Source: Chryseobacterium cheonjiense | Lineage (GTDB): Bacteria; Bacteroidota; Bacteroidia; Flavobacteriales; Weeksellaceae | Direction of reading: 5' to 3' | Length of the DNA stretch: 64,000 nt | NCBI RefSeq assembly: GCF_012927265.1 | Contig: NZ_JABBGF010000003.1 | Coordinates: 496,001-560,000, forward strand | In this document: piece by piece, positions 63,001 to 64,000 of the stretch | Position numbering within the stretch: position 1 is the first letter of the stretch | Layout: each line of letters opens with the position of its first letter | Notes under the pieces: model-generated | Told to the model about the DNA's origin: nothing | Seen by the model: the letters and a program-made list of their open reading frames with translations, nothing else | The model's database searches: none | Program-made: the position numbers and the translations under genes

Positions 63001-64000
63001 ATGGAAGTGTGAAAATCAAGATGGATAAGAGTACTCTTCAGCCTTTGGTAGATATGACCATCGATGATATTATGATGAACGGAAATGACATGGGAGATAT
63101 TACGATTTCTGCAACCAACGGATTTTCTTTGAATGTATATGATGTTGACATAAGAGTAAATTCTGCCGGAGTAATCGGCAATAACAGCCTTCATGTTACG
63201 GGAACTGTCAATAACAATACCTCTTCGCCTACCATTGACCTTACTGCGGAAATGAGGGATTTTGATATCGCTTTTGCACAACAGTTTGTAACAACCGTAT
63301 TTGGAAATTTAAGAGGAAAGGCTACCGGAGATCTTAAGATCAGCGGAAAATTCAGTAATCTGGATTACAGCGGGGATATTGCTTTAAAAGGATTTGGCCT
63401 TAAACTTTTATTTACCGGGGTGGATTATTCGTTTGACGATACCGTAATCCCGCTTACCAAAGGGCTTGCCATCCTCAACAATATCGGGGTTCGGGACGGA
63501 AGAACAAACTCTAGTGGAAATATTTCGGGAGCAATACAGTTTGAGACGATTTCCTCAATGGGGGTCAACCTCGTAATGAGGGCAGATAATTTACTGGTTT
63601 TAAATACAACTCAGAAAGATTATGATCTTTTCTGGGGAAGAGTCTACGGACAGGGCGATTTGTATGTTGATGGTCCTGTATCCGGCCTCAGTCTCTCAAC
63701 ACCAAACATGAAAGCACTGAGCGGAAGTACCTTTACATTCAATTCGGGATCAACCTCTAATGTTGAAGAATTTAAGATGCTGAGGTTTCTTAAAGAAGGA
63801 AAAAATGGACTTGTGACATTGGAAGATAAGAAAAAGTCCGGAGCGAATATGAATATAGATTTTGCGCTGGATGTAGATAAAGGAACTACCGTGAATGTGC
63901 TGATAGGGGATGAGGTAGGAAATATTACAGTGAAAGGTGCTGCCGAAAAGCTTCGCTTCCAGATGAGCCGACAGGGAAATATTGCGATGAACGGAACCTA
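60090..64000 (+). CDS. TamB-domain translocation/assembly protein, N-terminal 1303 codons
   Basis: The gene runs off the right edge and is open throughout. The start MAKLENNNENENKKSVAENL is followed by an amphipathic helix region (VENAGDKVKETVKEASELAS), one membrane helix at about residues 70-93 (LLLILFWLGLGLVVSIFIAI) and then a very long beta-rich periplasmic part. Repeating strands such as FFGNVKIKGLKIKDYKGYDF, LKNADVKVITYKGD and DLKISGKFSNLDYSGDIALK fit the TamB/AsmA-like groove that carries lipids or outer-membrane proteins between membranes. Large size and a single anchor are typical. Divergent from tsaD. Confidence 0.9.
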   Translation, partial: MAKLENNNENENKKSVAENLGNQVQKAVENAGDKVKETVKEASELASDAIKHPVETAEEFGKQAVKDVTSYSWWARLLLILFWLGLGLVVSIFIAINLPVTKQWAADQALQVVNRDFKAQMSTESVEVNFFGNVKIKGLKIKDYKGYDFIQSKEFIANSNWLSLFKNITKNNSLSFNSLTLKNADVKVITYKGDSISNFIRFTQLFDSGKKRDPNKPPFQLDSRLQILDSKVSIVNLNSPGEKGKWLTATNFNLKAPNVKVNGRNISALINNMSFTTTRWGKSHFVDTFSTELSMTPDYLSLKDLTLNTDHSLLQGDIKFNLHDDGSWADFADKVKWEMNLIQGSQLSGYDISYFVTNWDNFKPFNISGKMAGPLNNFRLDNFLIRNPDVNIATKSMKVNRLLKGNFLIETNDLSADFTYKDLKAMMPLFISKKMKNFADDFGRLKYNGTASVNPNKVYVANGNLMTGIGQAKITQFSLTEYSSSMPKYVGIAEVKDLNTSVITKNKSVGLISGRFDINGQSFDVNTMRLTTKSRITSVEIMNKEINNLYLEGLLDHKKYNGLITVNDEQAKANIKGLIDFSTSRISMNVNADVNYLNMNYFTNTPGTQIVSGKVNGKMAMSSINDLTLDVEANAINFATASQKYYIPAAKLKTFIENGGRVIDVDAPGAVNGKISGRYNLGDLAGMVENGLNKILVGPAPRKMYRGQSFAMNFDVQQGLVSYFLPDLKLPEGAKVEGQYDGNSNNLILNLDAASLKYIMTKTREITEADRALAAANPAYTINERDNITRDSAMVDSVMVRINTANLDEQIFAKINRIQYNKNILKDITLSGRNENNTLLHLATKFKHGSPEDEVDDNLREYAINVNQSTNAGGDFIFRFEPTEVKFNDVTWAIDTSPELNHSITYRKKEKDFDIRNLRIYSDNSALFVKEAQFKSAKDFYLDAEVNDFAIEKLMEMQPGGNAMNIKGLANGSVKIKMDKSTLQPLVDMTIDDIMMNGNDMGDITISATNGFSLNVYDVDIRVNSAGVIGNNSLHVTGTVNNNTSSPTIDLTAEMRDFDIAFAQQFVTTVFGNLRGKATGDLKISGKFSNLDYSGDIALKGFGLKLLFTGVDYSFDDTVIPLTKGLAILNNIGVRDGRTNSSGNISGAIQFETISSMGVNLVMRADNLLVLNTTQKDYDLFWGRVYGQGDLYVDGPVSGLSLSTPNMKALSGSTFTFNSGSTSNVEEFKMLRFLKEGKNGLVTLEDKKKSGANMNIDFALDVDKGTTVNVLIGDEVGNITVKGAAEKLRFQMSRQGNIAMNGT
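60094..60129 (-). promoter_or_regulatory. Promoter of tsaD inside the TamB gene
   Basis: On the minus strand TTTTG (60125-60129), 23 bases, then TAACTTTG (60094-60101). The predicted start of transcription is a few bases before the ATG at 60085, so the leader is nearly absent. It overlaps codons 2-14 of the divergent gene. Confidence 0.55.

Noticed and set aside
62577..63281. Long minus-strand frame (234 codons)
   Set aside because: Antisense to the conserved TamB-domain gene; Cys/His/Ile-rich composition and no family resemblance.
1..64000. CRISPR arrays, insertion sequences and prophage genes
   Set aside because: No spaced direct repeats of CRISPR type, no transposase or integrase motifs and no phage structural genes were seen.

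Overview
The window looks like chromosomal DNA of a Chryseobacterium-type member of the Flavobacteriales (Bacteroidota). The evidence is a complete gldK-gldL-gldM-gldN set for the type IX secretion system (T9SS), proteins with T9SS type A and type B C-terminal sorting domains, AT-rich DNA, and repeated TAnnTTTG -7 promoter boxes, the signature of the Bacteroidota primary sigma factor. Several of these boxes lie just upstream of an ATG and decide between alternative starts. The species itself cannot be fixed from the sequence alone.

Layout. 1-16 kb is mostly housekeeping: the end of a POT peptide transporter, a RelE/ParE-type toxin-antitoxin pair, a DPP4-like peptidase, a glucan phosphorylase-like protein lacking the PLP lysine, a T9SS type B surface protein, mtaB, an FMN-binding glutamate synthase-family protein, shikimate kinase, a Lys-Leu-Lys tRNA cluster and panC. 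16-26 kb holds a short glycogen synthase-like gene, a DUF4270 lipoprotein, glmS and the T9SS core operon, closed by a strong terminator, then an FAD oxidoreductase and a SemiSWEET transporter. 27-34 kb is a tripartite RND efflux operon. 34-43 kb carries a TPR-membrane-AraC regulator, an M20 peptidase, a surface protein, tRNA-Ser(GGA), L-asparaginase and a TrmH-family methyltransferase.

43-58 kb is an accessory region built around a polymorphic toxin. A T9SS type A protein, an Rhs-like surface protein and a 1270-residue DUF6443/Rhs protein form a tight run. The Rhs protein ends in a HYD1-like ADP-ribosyltransferase tip, followed by a small immunity candidate and a convergent macro-domain gene with its own promoter box. 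Downstream lie three displaced Rhs tips, each starting in conserved Rhs-core or linker sequence and each followed by at least one AT-rich small, often membrane-associated, immunity candidate. One tip (CHAP-like) is broken by an in-frame stop, and a small lipoprotein gene is out of frame at a T8 tract. GC-rich short repeats joined to terminators sit at cassette edges. This is the most interesting part of the window.

58-64 kb returns to core genes: a translationally overlapping tsaD-hypothetical-rsmE operon, and a divergent, very large TamB-domain gene that runs off the right edge. No CRISPR array, rRNA, transposase or phage module was seen.
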